Source: Setomelanomma holmii (lineage: Eukaryota; Ascomycota; Dothideomycetes; Pleosporales; Phaeosphaeriaceae). From it: DNA of 56,480 nucleotides. A program made the position numbers and the translations under genes. Numbering within the stretch: position 1 is the first letter of the stretch; the number at the start of each line of letters is the position of its first letter. The stretch is taken from positions 1 to 56,480 of the forward strand of contig ML978315.1 of the NCBI GenBank assembly GCA_010015745.1, given 5' to 3'. The notes under the pieces were generated by a model. The model had not been told where the DNA came from, ran no database searches, and saw only the letters and a program-made list of their open reading frames with translations. Shown piece by piece: positions 22,594-32,693 of this stretch.

Positions 22594-25308
22594 ATGGCGT
22601 CAGCAACTGCAAAAGTCGACATCGGCACACCGTTGGAGATTGATGCTGTGGTATGCAAGAGATGCCTTGGAATCAACGCCGAGACCTTGAGTCGAGGTCA
22701 CCCATATATTCATTCCACGCTCGCGCAGCTTGCATCCTCAAATGCATATTGCCGACTTTGTCGCCTGATATGGAAACTTATCGGGATATCTTCGTTAAAT
22801 CTGACTCTAGAGCGGTACCGAGTCCTGCTGACTGTAGACCCACGCACTCCTTTCTGGACATTCAGGATCGATGTGTCGCTATCCAGAACCATGATTTGGA
22901 TACTCGCAATCGTCTTAGCGAAGTGCAGGTGCACCTGTAGGACCTCACACTCTACCTTCCATCCGAAAGCTACCTTTTCGAATACAACCGGGAACAAGAG
23001 GCCAAGATTCGTGAAGATGAGAGCGGCGAGGTCTCAGTTGACAACCATCAGACTCCATCTGAACGATTCGAGAACTACGACGAAATCTTTACGAAGCCCA
23101 AAATCGTTCGAACAGAGCCAAGGTTGCGAGTTCTCACAGAAGAGTACGACACAGCCAGGGCATTGATACGAGGGATCAGCTGGATTCACTTGCTTGGCAC
23201 CACCACAGCATCAAGAACGTCTTATGATGTCGCTGCCATATGGCTGAAGCGAGGCATGGCAGAGGAAGATTACCTTGCTTCCAATTTTGCCACCAACGAC
23301 CACCGGGACACCACTTACTCTCCACCTTCCTCGCCCAACCAGATGTTCCCTTTCTCCGAAGATGGTAGCTTTGTCGCTGATAATGACGTTCTTGGTACCG
23401 AACGTGGCGAAGGCCTGAAGTATGCCTCGAGTTCAACAGATGTGTCGGATGAATGTCCTTCGCGCTTACTTGAGATCAACGAACATGCGACATACGTTCG
23501 ACTGATTGAAACGAGTGGCCAGAAATTCACTTATGTCGCACTGAGCTACTGCTGGGGCAAAGACGATGCAGGGCCCTGGAAGACAACCCGATCTACTATC
23601 GAATCTCATATGAAAACCGGCCTTGATACATGCCTGCTACCTCTTACATTGCAACGTAGTCTCAAGATCACCCGAGGCCTTGGTCTACATTACATTTAGA
23701 TTGATGCTCTCTGTATCATTCAGGATAGCAGCGACGACTGGGCAAAAGAGGCAGCGAAGATGGCCAGTGTATACTTTGGATCCGCCGTGGCGATTGCTGC
23801 ATCTGGGCGCTCGCTCTTGGGCTGATGGCTGCTTCAGTTATCGTTCGAGGCGCGTTTTCGAGCGAGGCTTATACTCGAGATGTACTGTAGCCGTCGATGC
23901 CGAATTGAGCACCGGCCAAAAAAGCCGTCTCTACGTACTTTTGACTGAGGCTCTGAGGTTCGGCCAAGATACCGATACGTACTTCCATGGGGCGTGGGAG
24001 CGATATCATAATGTTCTCTCGGGTACGGCATTTAATCACCTGATTTACTCCAGCCCGCTGGCAAGACGTGGTTGGACTTTCCAAGAGCATCGCCTACCAC
24101 GCCGGACCATCTACTACACCTCTGAGCAACTCTTCTGTGAATGCCAGCACTGCCGTGCGAGCGAAGACAACTCTCCAATGAAGCAGGATCTGGATGATCA
24201 TCCCGTGCTGAGCAGCAAAATGTCAGCCTGGCACCTCAGTTCACACAGTACACTGCAAACTGCATCTCACGTGACTCTGTTAGTCACCTGCTTACTCATC
24301 TGGTTGTGTATATAATCGCTCGCAGTAGCTCTCTCAATACAACAACCTTCTGCCTCATTCATACCTGCCTTGTGCTCCCACATCCAACACAAAGCACTAT
24401 CTCTGGATATGATGGCAAGATACTGGTATATGGATGCTGTCGAACGTTACTCCCAACGAGTGCTGACGTATAACACCGACAAACTGGTCTCTGTGAGTGC
24501 AATAGCCAGATCAGCGTACACGAGCCGACGACAACCATACATTGCTGGTTTATGGCGGGCCAGCATCATGCATGGGCTCATGTGGTGACGGGATGGCCAT
24601 GGAACAAAAAGCAAGAATGCCCGCTGTCCGACATGGTCCTGGGCATCTCAGCATTCGGCGGTTCAATATCTCTGGACCGAACCTGGCGTAGATCGTGCTG
24701 CCAACTGACTGACAGAATACAAGCCTACTATGATCGACGTGGTGTGGGAATCGTTGCCTGTCAATCCTTTCGCGGATGTACTCTCGGCATCCATCCATTT
24801 GAGAACCTTGGCCAACGTCGGAATGGTGCTGTACCACTCCTATCGCAGAAAGGGTGGCCAGAATGTACAAGGTCTTTCAGGCTGGAACGACCACAGCTCT
24901 GTCACGGAAGCGAAGTATGAGTATGGCCATGGTGGCTACCGCCTTGCAGCTAAAGTCGAGCAAGGTCTCTATATTTCCCGTGCATCTACTGATACCATAT
25001 GGTACTTCGAGGCCGTGATGGATGACTTGATTGGTCCTCACAGGAAGGGTGCAGTAGCATATATTGGCCTGGACAATAACCACACCACGTCCCCGCAGCA
25101 TTCCCCACCCGGGCAGAATAACAACAACTTAGTATTTATGCTACTACATCCACCCTTCCTGGATGCCAAAAGGTTCACTCGGGTAGGGATCGCAAGATTT
25201 CGCTCGCCATGGGCGCGACCGGAAGCCTATCACTCATGGCACCTAAGCGAGAATCTCAAAGAGCACCCACTAGCCAATTGGCAAGAGCAAACTTTGTGCC
25301 TGATATAA
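22594..25308 (+). pseudogene. HET-domain gene, RIP-damaged and interrupted
   Basis: Starts at ATG 22594 (MASATAKVDIGTP). A Cys-rich N-terminal segment (CKRCLGIN, CRLCRLIWKL) precedes the HET domain: YVALSYCWG near 23540, then IDALCIIQDSSDDW after the TAG at 23697-23699, and RRGWTFQEHRLPRR near 24070. A C-terminal region runs to TAA 25308. HET domains trigger cell death on contact with genetically different strains. Nonsense codons include TAG 22938-22940 (CAG to TAG) and TAG 23697-23699 (TGG to TAG, since family members have Trp before Ile-Asp-Ala), both RIP-type. Frames also shift near 22790, 23820 and 24590, and a 169-bp LTR-like insert lies at 24221-24389. Not functional. Confidence 0.82.
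24221..24389 (+). mobile_element. 169-bp solo LTR-like insert in the HET pseudogene
   Basis: Begins TGTCAGCCTGG and ends CATCCAACA (TG..CA). The same 169 bp occurs in reverse at 50075-50243 with only three differences. Here the flanks are CAAAA and CAAAG, an imperfect 5-bp target duplication; removing the insert and one flank restores SSKALSLD in the HET frame. A TATATAAT box sits in the middle, as expected for LTR promoters. No coding capacity. Confidence 0.75.
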
Positions 25309-25998
25309 AACCAAAAGTCATAGGTACAAGTGCACATGGTCGGTGACTATCACCTGATGCGGCGAAAGTAGTCATTCTCGTCTATGCCTGGGACGCGTGA
25401 GGCGATGCCTTGCTTGTGTGCATGTTATTTGCCATTGCAATCGTTCATGCTTTCGAGCACATGTAGCGAGCTATTGCCATGGCTAGCGACGCCAAACTAT
25501 CTAAGGCTGTCTCTTCCATCTTTCAGTTTCGTGATCGATACACCTGTATCTCCCGCAAGTTGATGGTGCTCAATGAAGCGACATTGTGCTGGTCTACTTT
25601 GCTTTGTTCTCTTGTTTTGGCTCAAATCTATCACGTCGCCCTAGGCATTCTCCTCTTCATTCGCGTACAATGTCTTTCATCTCATCAAGGCACAGACGCA
25701 CAATTCACGCTGCACGAGATTCGGAGCACGATTCACTTTCGCAGCCTCATCCTTTCCCTCGCTACATACCGCGTGCAAACACAATACTTGGCAACGCGCT
25801 TAGTGACGCGATAACATCGCGCCCTCGCCGACATAATCTCATTTTCCGCTCTGTTCATTTTGTTCTCCGCCTAGCAAGTTCGCGATCGCTCAACTCCCGA
25901 GAGTCATACAGTTGTCCACCGATCACGAACACTCTTTGTTTACGCTTATCATCACGGCTTCAATTCTTCCGAATCAGTCCTTCTGTTGGATCAACGAC
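25309..25998. other. Intergenic / 5' leader
   Basis: Space between the HET pseudogene and the next gene. Open frames here (25479-25814) look like leader sequence and show no domain; the in-frame extension of the next gene upstream to 25912 lacks an ATG. Confidence 0.35.
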
Positions 25999-27831
25999 AT
26001 GACCTCCTACACCCTCACCGTCTCCATGCCGGAACAGCAGTACGCCGAAGCTCGCGCCGTGCGGCTGACCCATGAGGACGTCCGGGACCTGCTAGATGCG
26101 GCCTGTCTAACTGTCCGCGACCGATACGCGCATGTTCCCCACCTATGCGGCGAACTATACGATCAGTACTACCAGGGTTCCGAAGACTGCGACAGGCGCG
26201 AGCGCCATCCTCTGGGTTTGCTCAAGACGAAGCTCCGTCTGGAGCGGGACACCTTTGGCGCGTACAACAAGGGCCGCCTCAAGGCCCGAATATGGCTTCA
26301 TCATCCCGACCATAATCGCGATTCGTCCTACGACTCCACTGATTGGATGGCTGAGTTCTTCGAGGACGTGGTTGAGGACCTGGAGTCGTTTCCCCTACGT
26401 CTTGAAGTTGTGGATGCTGGACTTGTGTCATTGACTGAAGATCTGGAGCCTATCTACCACCCCATTGACAATCCGTACTCAGCCACTTATCATGATGTGG
26501 CACCGGCCAAAGTTGGCAAGAAGCAGGCGATGAGCACCTCTGCTTCAAAGCCAGCATCCCAGAAACCCAAGGTTGGCAAGTCCGCTCCAAACTACGACAA
26601 GCTTGCAGGTGCGCCTCCCTGCAATCTGGACTTCCCCAACGGAAACATGACGCTTATGGAAATTGCAACGTTTCTCCCTGGTAGCTTCAAGTCTTGGGAT
26701 TTGATTGACCGCGCCTGCTTCAACGGTGCCTCGTCAGCCTCGATCGCGACCATGATCAATAACGGTCGTGATATGGATCGTGGCAAGATTCCAAACAATA
26801 GCGTCTACCGGATGCTGAAAGGCCCCATCGACAAGCGCGCAAAGCTAGATCCAGCCTGGACTGGCTGGACTACTGGCACACACAGCCAGTACCCGCGTCC
26901 ACCGAATTACAACCCTGCGAGCGTCAGCGTCACCGCCTTTCGTAGACCCGCTAATGGCAAGAACCTTGCGGCGGCAGACTCTATCTCTTTGCGTGATCTA
27001 GCCAAGGGCATCAAGACGTTCCCTTCTGATTACGACGCACTGGATCTTACCCGAGCTGTGCGCCACTGCGTTGAACACCCAGAGCAGGAGTGGTACTATC
27101 CCGACGACTACGCGGAGCTCGTGAGCCAGCTGCCGCAGGATCCCGAATTTGCCAAATATCCTCCAGGTCCAGCTCCCGTGCAGCAGCAGCACCAGGATGC
27201 CGGTTGCCTCGCGCGATGGACTACGGATAAAGTCGCAGCCTCTGTCAAGAACGCCCGCAATCGTCGTAACGATGCTCGAGGACGTCTCATGAAGGCAGAA
27301 TCCGACGAAGAAGAGGAGGACTTCGAGGCGATGGATGAGGATTCTGAAGACGACTTGGGCGACGATGTCGACTTTGAGGCCCTCGACAAGAAGGGCACAA
27401 AGCGCAAGCGGCATGTCTTCGCTGACTCAGACTCTGACGATATAGAAACTCCTTCGCGCAAGCCTGTCAAGCGTAAGAAGGTTGCTCCGAAGTCTCGTGC
27501 GGCCCGCATGTCCGCCGCCAAGACTCCTGCCCGCCCATCCCACTTGGGCCGTGAGATCACCCTTGCTGATCTTGAGCCGGAATCTGATAGCGATGACTAC
27601 GCGGGCTCTGAGACGGGCAAGAAAGGCAAGAAGGGCAAGGCAGCCACGCCGGTCGCTCGTCGCTCGGGTCGTAAGACCGCGGTCGCAGTCACCTACAATG
27701 TCGATGAAGTTTTGGAAGACATTTCCGATGAGGGAGAGGAGGTGGTGGCGCCGAAGCCTGCAAAGCCTAGCCTCATATCGCAATACGGCATGAACGCCGG
27801 AAAGGGCGACGAAGATGCGTCCGAGGAGTAG
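25999..27831 (+). CDS. Unknown nuclear-type protein, acidic and basic C-terminus
   Basis: A single exon of 610 codons from ATG 25999 (MTSYTLTVSMPEQQY) to TAG 27829-27831. The N-terminal 190 residues look globular (RLTHEDVRDLLDAACLTVRD, LYDQYYQGSEDCDRRER), followed by a Lys/Ser linker, a second conserved-looking block (PPCNLDFPNGNMTLMEIATF, GASSASIATMINNGRDMDRG) and a C-terminus that alternates acidic runs (DEEEEDFEAMDEDSEDD) with basic ones (KRKRH, KPVKRKK). The basic runs are probable nuclear localisation signals. The overall composition suggests a chromatin or nucleic-acid-associated protein, which is an inference. The middle block could be an HTH-like DNA-binding region (inference). No break is seen in an otherwise transposon-rich neighbourhood. 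Confidence 0.8.
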   Translation: MTSYTLTVSMPEQQYAEARAVRLTHEDVRDLLDAACLTVRDRYAHVPHLCGELYDQYYQGSEDCDRRERHPLGLLKTKLRLERDTFGAYNKGRLKARIWLHHPDHNRDSSYDSTDWMAEFFEDVVEDLESFPLRLEVVDAGLVSLTEDLEPIYHPIDNPYSATYHDVAPAKVGKKQAMSTSASKPASQKPKVGKSAPNYDKLAGAPPCNLDFPNGNMTLMEIATFLPGSFKSWDLIDRACFNGASSASIATMINNGRDMDRGKIPNNSVYRMLKGPIDKRAKLDPAWTGWTTGTHSQYPRPPNYNPASVSVTAFRRPANGKNLAAADSISLRDLAKGIKTFPSDYDALDLTRAVRHCVEHPEQEWYYPDDYAELVSQLPQDPEFAKYPPGPAPVQQQHQDAGCLARWTTDKVAASVKNARNRRNDARGRLMKAESDEEEEDFEAMDEDSEDDLGDDVDFEALDKKGTKRKRHVFADSDSDDIETPSRKPVKRKKVAPKSRAARMSAAKTPARPSHLGREITLADLEPESDSDDYAGSETGKKGKKGKAATPVARRSGRKTAVAVTYNVDEVLEDISDEGEEVVAPKPAKPSLISQYGMNAGKGDEDASEE

Positions 27832-27967
27832 TTTGAGGACGAGGAGTAGTTGCGTGTTAGCTGCGCAGAGGTCTTGGCGAAGTGCGACTTTGCATGCTTA
27901 CTTTCCTTTGTCTTTTCATCATCAGTCTTAGCACTCATAAGTGATACCGCAGAGTTTGGTTCCACTT

Positions 27968-28180
27968 CTAGGCGCTTGATCTCAGATCTGTCTCGAGAGC
28001 TTGCAGGACTCGCTGTACAGCATCAATATCTGTCTTTGTTTCTGCGATGGCCTTTGGCGCGTTCTTGAGGTCGTCGATAAGGTCGTAGAGGCCCTTCGCA
28101 CTGGCGTAGGCTGCGCCAACGATCGTGAGAATGCTCGCCGCGAGTTCAGCCATTTCGTGTTTTCTTTGACTAACGTCCAT
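27968..28180 (-). pseudogene. Truncated PigL_N-like / STAND N-terminal domain
   Basis: From ATG 28180 (or the more family-like ATG at 28153, MAELAASILTIVG) the frame gives about 60 residues of a helical domain (KGLYDLIDDLKNAPKAIAET, DIDAVQRVLQALETDL) that is common at the N-terminus of fungal NLR-like and PigL-type proteins. It then hits TAG at 27968-27970 where relatives continue for hundreds of residues, so only a stump remains. A Fot-like element starts at 28189, 8 bp in front of the upstream ATG, so the promoter is also severed. The loss of the 3' part has no visible cause. Confidence 0.65.
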
Positions 28181-28188
28181 CCCCTATA

Positions 28189-30317
28189 CCGAGGATTACC
28201 CCTCAACGCCCGGGACGGGTCAATGCCCGGTAGCCTAATACAATACCAAAACTTCAACACGTGATATCTCTATCAATATGAGCTCAATTGAGGCTGCGCT
28301 TGCAGCGATCGAATCGCTAGAACCAGGAGAAAAGCTTGTATATACTCATATTGCAGCAAAGTATGGTGTTGATTGCAGAACGCTCGCGCGGAGACACCAA
28401 GGCGCATCAACGTCTCGGAAGCTCGAGGGGCAAAATCGACGCGTCCTCAACCCACACCAAGAGCAGGAGCTCCTACGCTATATTGAGCGCCTTACAAGGC
28501 AAGGCCTACCTCCCTCACGACCTATGATACGACGCTTTCGCTCAGAGATAGCCAAAAAAGAGCTCGGCGTACACTGGGTTGATCGATATATCCAGCGATA
28601 CCAGGTCGATCTAATCTCACGCTGGGCCACCGGTATTGATCGCTTACGCCACCAGGCTGACTCTCAGTCAAATTATAGCCTCTACTTCGAGCTTCTACGC
28701 AGTAAGCTCAGCCAATACGATATAGAGCCTTGCAATATGTACAACATGGATGAGAAGGGCTGCATGCTAGGAATACTTACTCGCTCAAAGCGGGTGTTTA
28801 GCAGGAGGCTATATGAGGAGGGGAAGATTAAGGCTCACATCCAGGATGGCAATCGGGAGTGGATAACGCTGCTGGCCTGTATATGCGCGGATGGATTCGC
28901 CCTTGCGCCAAGCCTTATATATCAATCAGCGTCAGGCTTAATACAGGACACCTGGCTACAGGCCCTAAGGCCTGAGGACCGAGTATACATATCCTCCTCA
29001 CCTTCTGGCTGGACGAACAACGATATAGGACTATCCTGGCTCAAACAAGTGTTTAATCGATCTACAAAGGAGAAGGTAGGGCGGAGCTATCGATTACTCA
29101 TCCTTGATGGCCATGGATCTCACCTCACGATGGATTTTATCGAGTACTGCGATCAGAATAGAATCCTCCTTGCAGTATACCCACCTCATTCAACTCACAC
29201 CCTCCAGCCGCTTGACGTCGTCATGTTTAAGCCACTCTCATCAGCCTACTCAAACCAGGTAGCTGCTTTCATGGAGAGGTGCCAAGGGCTTACATCTTTG
29301 AGCAAAAGAGACTTCTATCCTATGATTATAGCTGCCTGGGAGGCCTCGTTCAAGAATGATACTATACTTAAGGCCTTTGAGGCAACTGGCCTCTCACCTC
29401 TCCAGCCAGAGGTGTTACTCAAACGATTCAATCAGCCAGCTCAATCAGGCCACTCGAGCGATAGCGACTCCTCAGCCTTGAGCGCCTCTGATTGGAGGAA
29501 GATCAGGCAGCTAGTTAATCACGCTGTAGCTGATAGAGACCAGAGAAAGATCTCAAAGCTCAACCAAACGATCCACCGATTCTTGATCAGATCAGTACTA
29601 GCTGAGCATGAGAATGTAAGACTCAAGGAGGCTCTCATCAATGAGAGGCAGCGTAGAAAGCGAGGCAAGGCTCTGCCTCTAGAGTCAGCTAAGGAGAATC
29701 ATGGTGGAGCTATATTCTGGTCTCCAAGGAAGGTGAAGGAAGCACTTGATCGCCAGCACCAACAAGAGCTTGAGGAAGAGCAACAACAACTTCGAAAAGT
29801 AGAGACAGCTTGCGATCGTGAAGGGCAGAGGCAAGCTAAAGCTCAGGCTATTGAAGTAAGGCGTAAGGCTAGAGCTGAGGCTAGAATAGCAAGGCAAGTA
29901 GAGAAGGCTCGTGAGGCTGCAGATCGAGCGTCACAAGCCGCGGCTCGTAGAGCTCAACAACGACTCCAACAAGCTCAAAACACTTCCCAAAAGGGTAAGA
30001 AACGCAGCCTCAAGGCTTCTATCAAGGCAGCTTCAAAAAAGAGAGCCGCTGCGCAGCCTCAGGGTGGTGGTGAGGCCTCAGGTGCTGCAGCAGGCCCACC
30101 ACCATCTCAATCACGACACGGCCGAGCAATCAAGCTCCCATCAAAATATAGTTAGCTATATATATCAATCAAGGCCTATAGAACTCGATACTAAAAAACA
30201 TCGCGATAATAGCGAGCGTAGCAAGCGTACGTGGCTCAATAGCCTCAAACTGAGCTGCTGTTTTGATGTTGGTGAGCGGGCATTGACCCGTCCCAGGCGT
30301 TGAGGGGTAATCCTCGG
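28189..30317 (+). mobile_element. Complete Fot-like element with intact transposase
   Basis: Terminal inverted repeats of 41 bp (28189-28229 and 30277-30317) differ at one base, a C/T. TA flanks at 28187-28188 and 30318-30319. The right flank then repeats the last bases of the element (ATCCTCGG, TA). The element holds a single uninterrupted transposase frame and no nonsense codon, unlike the two related elements at 17.7-21.9 kb. It could be active or recently arrived. Confidence 0.92.
28278..30155 (+). CDS. Fot-like DDE transposase, intact
   Basis: 625 codons from ATG 28278 to TAG. It binds the element ends and cuts and joins DNA at TA sites. Order: Psq-type HTH (residues 1-55), CENP-B/Tc5-type HTH (65-130), DDE_1 domain with Asp158 (YNMDEKG), Asp277 (LDGHGSH) and Asp313 (LQPLDVV), the last two spaced DD35D, then a long Gln/Arg/Glu-rich coiled coil (from about 430) and a basic tail ending GRAIKLPSKYS. 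All catalytic residues are present. The start is the first ATG after the TIR and matches the start of the sister copy at 17764 (MAGIEAAL against MSSIEAAL). It is the only apparently functional transposase in the window. Confidence 0.93.
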   Translation: MSSIEAALAAIESLEPGEKLVYTHIAAKYGVDCRTLARRHQGASTSRKLEGQNRRVLNPHQEQELLRYIERLTRQGLPPSRPMIRRFRSEIAKKELGVHWVDRYIQRYQVDLISRWATGIDRLRHQADSQSNYSLYFELLRSKLSQYDIEPCNMYNMDEKGCMLGILTRSKRVFSRRLYEEGKIKAHIQDGNREWITLLACICADGFALAPSLIYQSASGLIQDTWLQALRPEDRVYISSSPSGWTNNDIGLSWLKQVFNRSTKEKVGRSYRLLILDGHGSHLTMDFIEYCDQNRILLAVYPPHSTHTLQPLDVVMFKPLSSAYSNQVAAFMERCQGLTSLSKRDFYPMIIAAWEASFKNDTILKAFEATGLSPLQPEVLLKRFNQPAQSGHSSDSDSSALSASDWRKIRQLVNHAVADRDQRKISKLNQTIHRFLIRSVLAEHENVRLKEALINERQRRKRGKALPLESAKENHGGAIFWSPRKVKEALDRQHQQELEEEQQQLRKVETACDREGQRQAKAQAIEVRRKARAEARIARQVEKAREAADRASQAAARRAQQRLQQAQNTSQKGKKRSLKASIKAASKKRAAAQPQGGGEASGAAAGPPPSQSRHGRAIKLPSKYS

Positions 30318-30329
30318 TAATCCTCGGTA

Positions 30330-30970
30330 AGCGAGAAACCCCCCTCACCGAGACGAGATCCAGATTTGAGTATTTGTTTCGCTGCTGCAAAGGTCTACAG
30401 AGATATAACGAGGGTATTCTTCTTTATCAGGGGTGCCCTTATAGGCTAGTAGCTTCTAGTATGGAAATTACATATCGTTGGTCGTGCTGTCGATAGTTTT
30501 GTGCACGGCTTCCAGAGCTGTCTTCGCTTCACACTCCTGCTTTGCCACTGCTACTTGCATATCTGCCAGTCTCGGTGCGCTAGGACGGTTGATCAGTAGA
30601 TTACGCACCCTGCTTTAAGCTTGCAGGGTGATGGGCCTTGTGTGCATGCGTTCCGGCAGTTTCTCCGCATTGAGGTATCTGCGCCAAGCGCAACGAGCTG
30701 TACTGGCGGATCTTAGCGAGATTATGTAATACTTAACTAATCTATGGTGAGATGTATTGTATGCTACGCTATGCTTGGTTAGTTCATCGTGTTGCGCGCA
30801 CTCGAAACGCTTACAGCCACAAGGCTGATGGCTGCTTTAAGCCACCAGCGCATATGTACGGCTACACAGTACGCAAGGCCCAACACGTGACCAAGCCTTG
30901 TTACGGCGCACATCACAGTCCTGTTTGATGGTGAACATACTAATAATGCATTCATATATCGCTTAAATGC
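30330..30970. other. Repeat-flank region without supported genes
   Basis: Lies between the intact transposon and the truncated NLR gene. Short minus-strand frames read protein-like near 30570-30480 (LADMQVAVAKQECEAKTALE) and 30690-30610 (YLNAEKLPERMHTRPIT), probably gene debris. No RNA gene recognised. Confidence 0.3.
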
Positions 30971-32379
30971 CTATGTCTGCTTCAGGACAACAACCTTCCG
31001 CCGACGCCTTGTTGTAAGCAAGGTTGCAGACGGGGTTGTGGGGGAGACTTCAAGAAGGAGCTGCTTGACCACTGCCATCTCTGCTGGCCAGTCCACAAAC
31101 TGGCTCACCATCGGCACGCCTTGGAGACTAAATTCGATCTTGTGCTTGCTCACACCTGGTACGCTTAGCCGACCTTGTCTATGTAGCAGTAACTTTTATG
31201 ATGCATAGTTACACTGAGAGCGGGCTAGCACCAGCCCAGGCGATGCTCGAATCATGCCTTTGACCACGTCCCCCACCGTCTCAAAGTCTTCCTCTGTTGG
31301 CCTGCCGAACTGGTTTATGTCGAAGTGCGTCCGCAAGAGCAAGAACTTGCTCGTCGCGTCCGACAGGTCGAGACAGCCAGAGCTCTCGCTCACCACAAAT
31401 CTCTGCGCCAACAGTCAGCCCTGGCAAGACAGATGGCTCGCCCTCGCACGTAAACCTACCGTTCGATCACTCTTCCCTATAATCCTTCCCACGTTGCTCG
31501 ACTTGAGCTCGTAGAAGCACACAACCTGCGCCTTGTGCGCCTGCCTGCCTCTGCGTCTTCCCAAACTGGTCCACCACATCCTGCAGGAACTCGTTGCCCG
31601 GCTCCAGTATCTTTAGGACCTCTGGCTGGATCTCGTCCTGCGAGTACTCGCGTTGTGCCGCCGCTAGCATCTCTACCTGGCTCATGCCTTCTGCGCCGCA
31701 GAAAGGCGTGCCAAAGAAGATAAAGCTGGTGGTCGACGCGGACGTGCCGGGCCACTCGCTCGCGCTCTGCTGGGCTTCAAGGAGCGTCTGTTCACTCACA
31801 GTGATGCCACACTCCTGAGTCTATCGCGCCTACCTACCTTCAGCACAACCTGCCCGCCAAAGCAGTGCGCTATGAAGAGCAGTGGGGGGAGCGGGCAGTC
31901 CTAGCGAGGTTAGCAACAGGCTAGCAATCCACATCAGATTGACGGTGCGCACCTCCCGTCTCCGCCGCAACGCCAGCAGTAGTCGCTGTGCTACCGTCGA
32001 CGCCTTTTGCCGCATCGCCCCTTCTCCAAACCACTGCGACTGGTATCCGTAGTGCATGATCCGCGCATGCGGAGCTACCGCTGGCAGCATGTCCTCCGCA
32101 TCGAGCCAGTTGACCCACCGTGGGTTCTCCGCCTTGCTGACATTCTTACACCAGCTATCGTCGGGGAGCGCGCCGATGCCATGGACGGCGACAATGCTAC
32201 ATACGAGGTCAGCATGAGCTTAGGTGGTAGAGTGCTGCCAGAGCGGACGTACTCAATGATCTGGGCTGCATCTGCCGGTGCCTCACGGAGCACCTTCAGG
32301 CCGATATCCTCGTCTGTCACCTGCCGGACCTAGTTCCGGGTTAGCCTTGGCACGCTTCCTGCCTCGCTCGACTCACCAT
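30971..32379 (-). pseudogene. NLR-type gene: SesB-like hydrolase domain, cut before the P-loop
   Basis: Seven exons can be joined: 32379-32377 (ATG only), 32329-32253, 32196-31953, 31900-31838, 31787-31460, 31402-31215 and 31148-30971. The product begins VRQVTDEDIGLKVL and follows the SesB-like alpha/beta-hydrolase N-terminal domain of fungal NLRs: IVAVHGIGALPDDSW, HARIMHYGYQSQWFG, FIAHCFGGQVVLK (nucleophile position is Cys), IFFGTPFCGAEGMS and SESSGCLDLSDATSKF. The last exon opens the nucleotide-binding domain (IEFSLQGVPMVSQF, RRRRKVVVLK) but reaches TAG where the Walker A loop should start. In addition, a 4-bp tandem duplication (CTGC on the + strand, about 31541-31549) shifts the frame in exon 5; exon phases agree only without it. 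Such proteins detect non-self and trigger cell death. Non-functional. Confidence 0.8.
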
Positions 32380-32693
32380 TGTCGTTTATGAAGGAGCAAA
32401 ATCTGCTCAAGTAACAGGATAGACGCAGCGACGGGGCGAGGAGTGCGGAAAACGGAGAGTGTAGATTGCAGAGGTGGCGATGCGAAGTGCAGCCAGGCTG
32501 AGAATCTGTCGACGCGCGCCGCCATGATCCTCGCAATGAACTTCTAATTTATCTTTCCGTGCCTGATGTTCATACTTAATGGCTACCACCTTCTCTCAGA
32601 ATTTCGTAATATGCATTCTATTGGGTTCTTATCAAAGCTACAAGTCGAGCATTTGGTAACACTAAACACACCTCCTACGGGCCGGCGCCTGGC
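32380..32693. other. Gap between divergent NLR pseudogene and transposase
   Basis: About 310 bp. It presumably holds one end of the transposon whose transposase starts at 32694, but I could not identify matching inverted repeats here and downstream of 34433. Confidence 0.3.
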
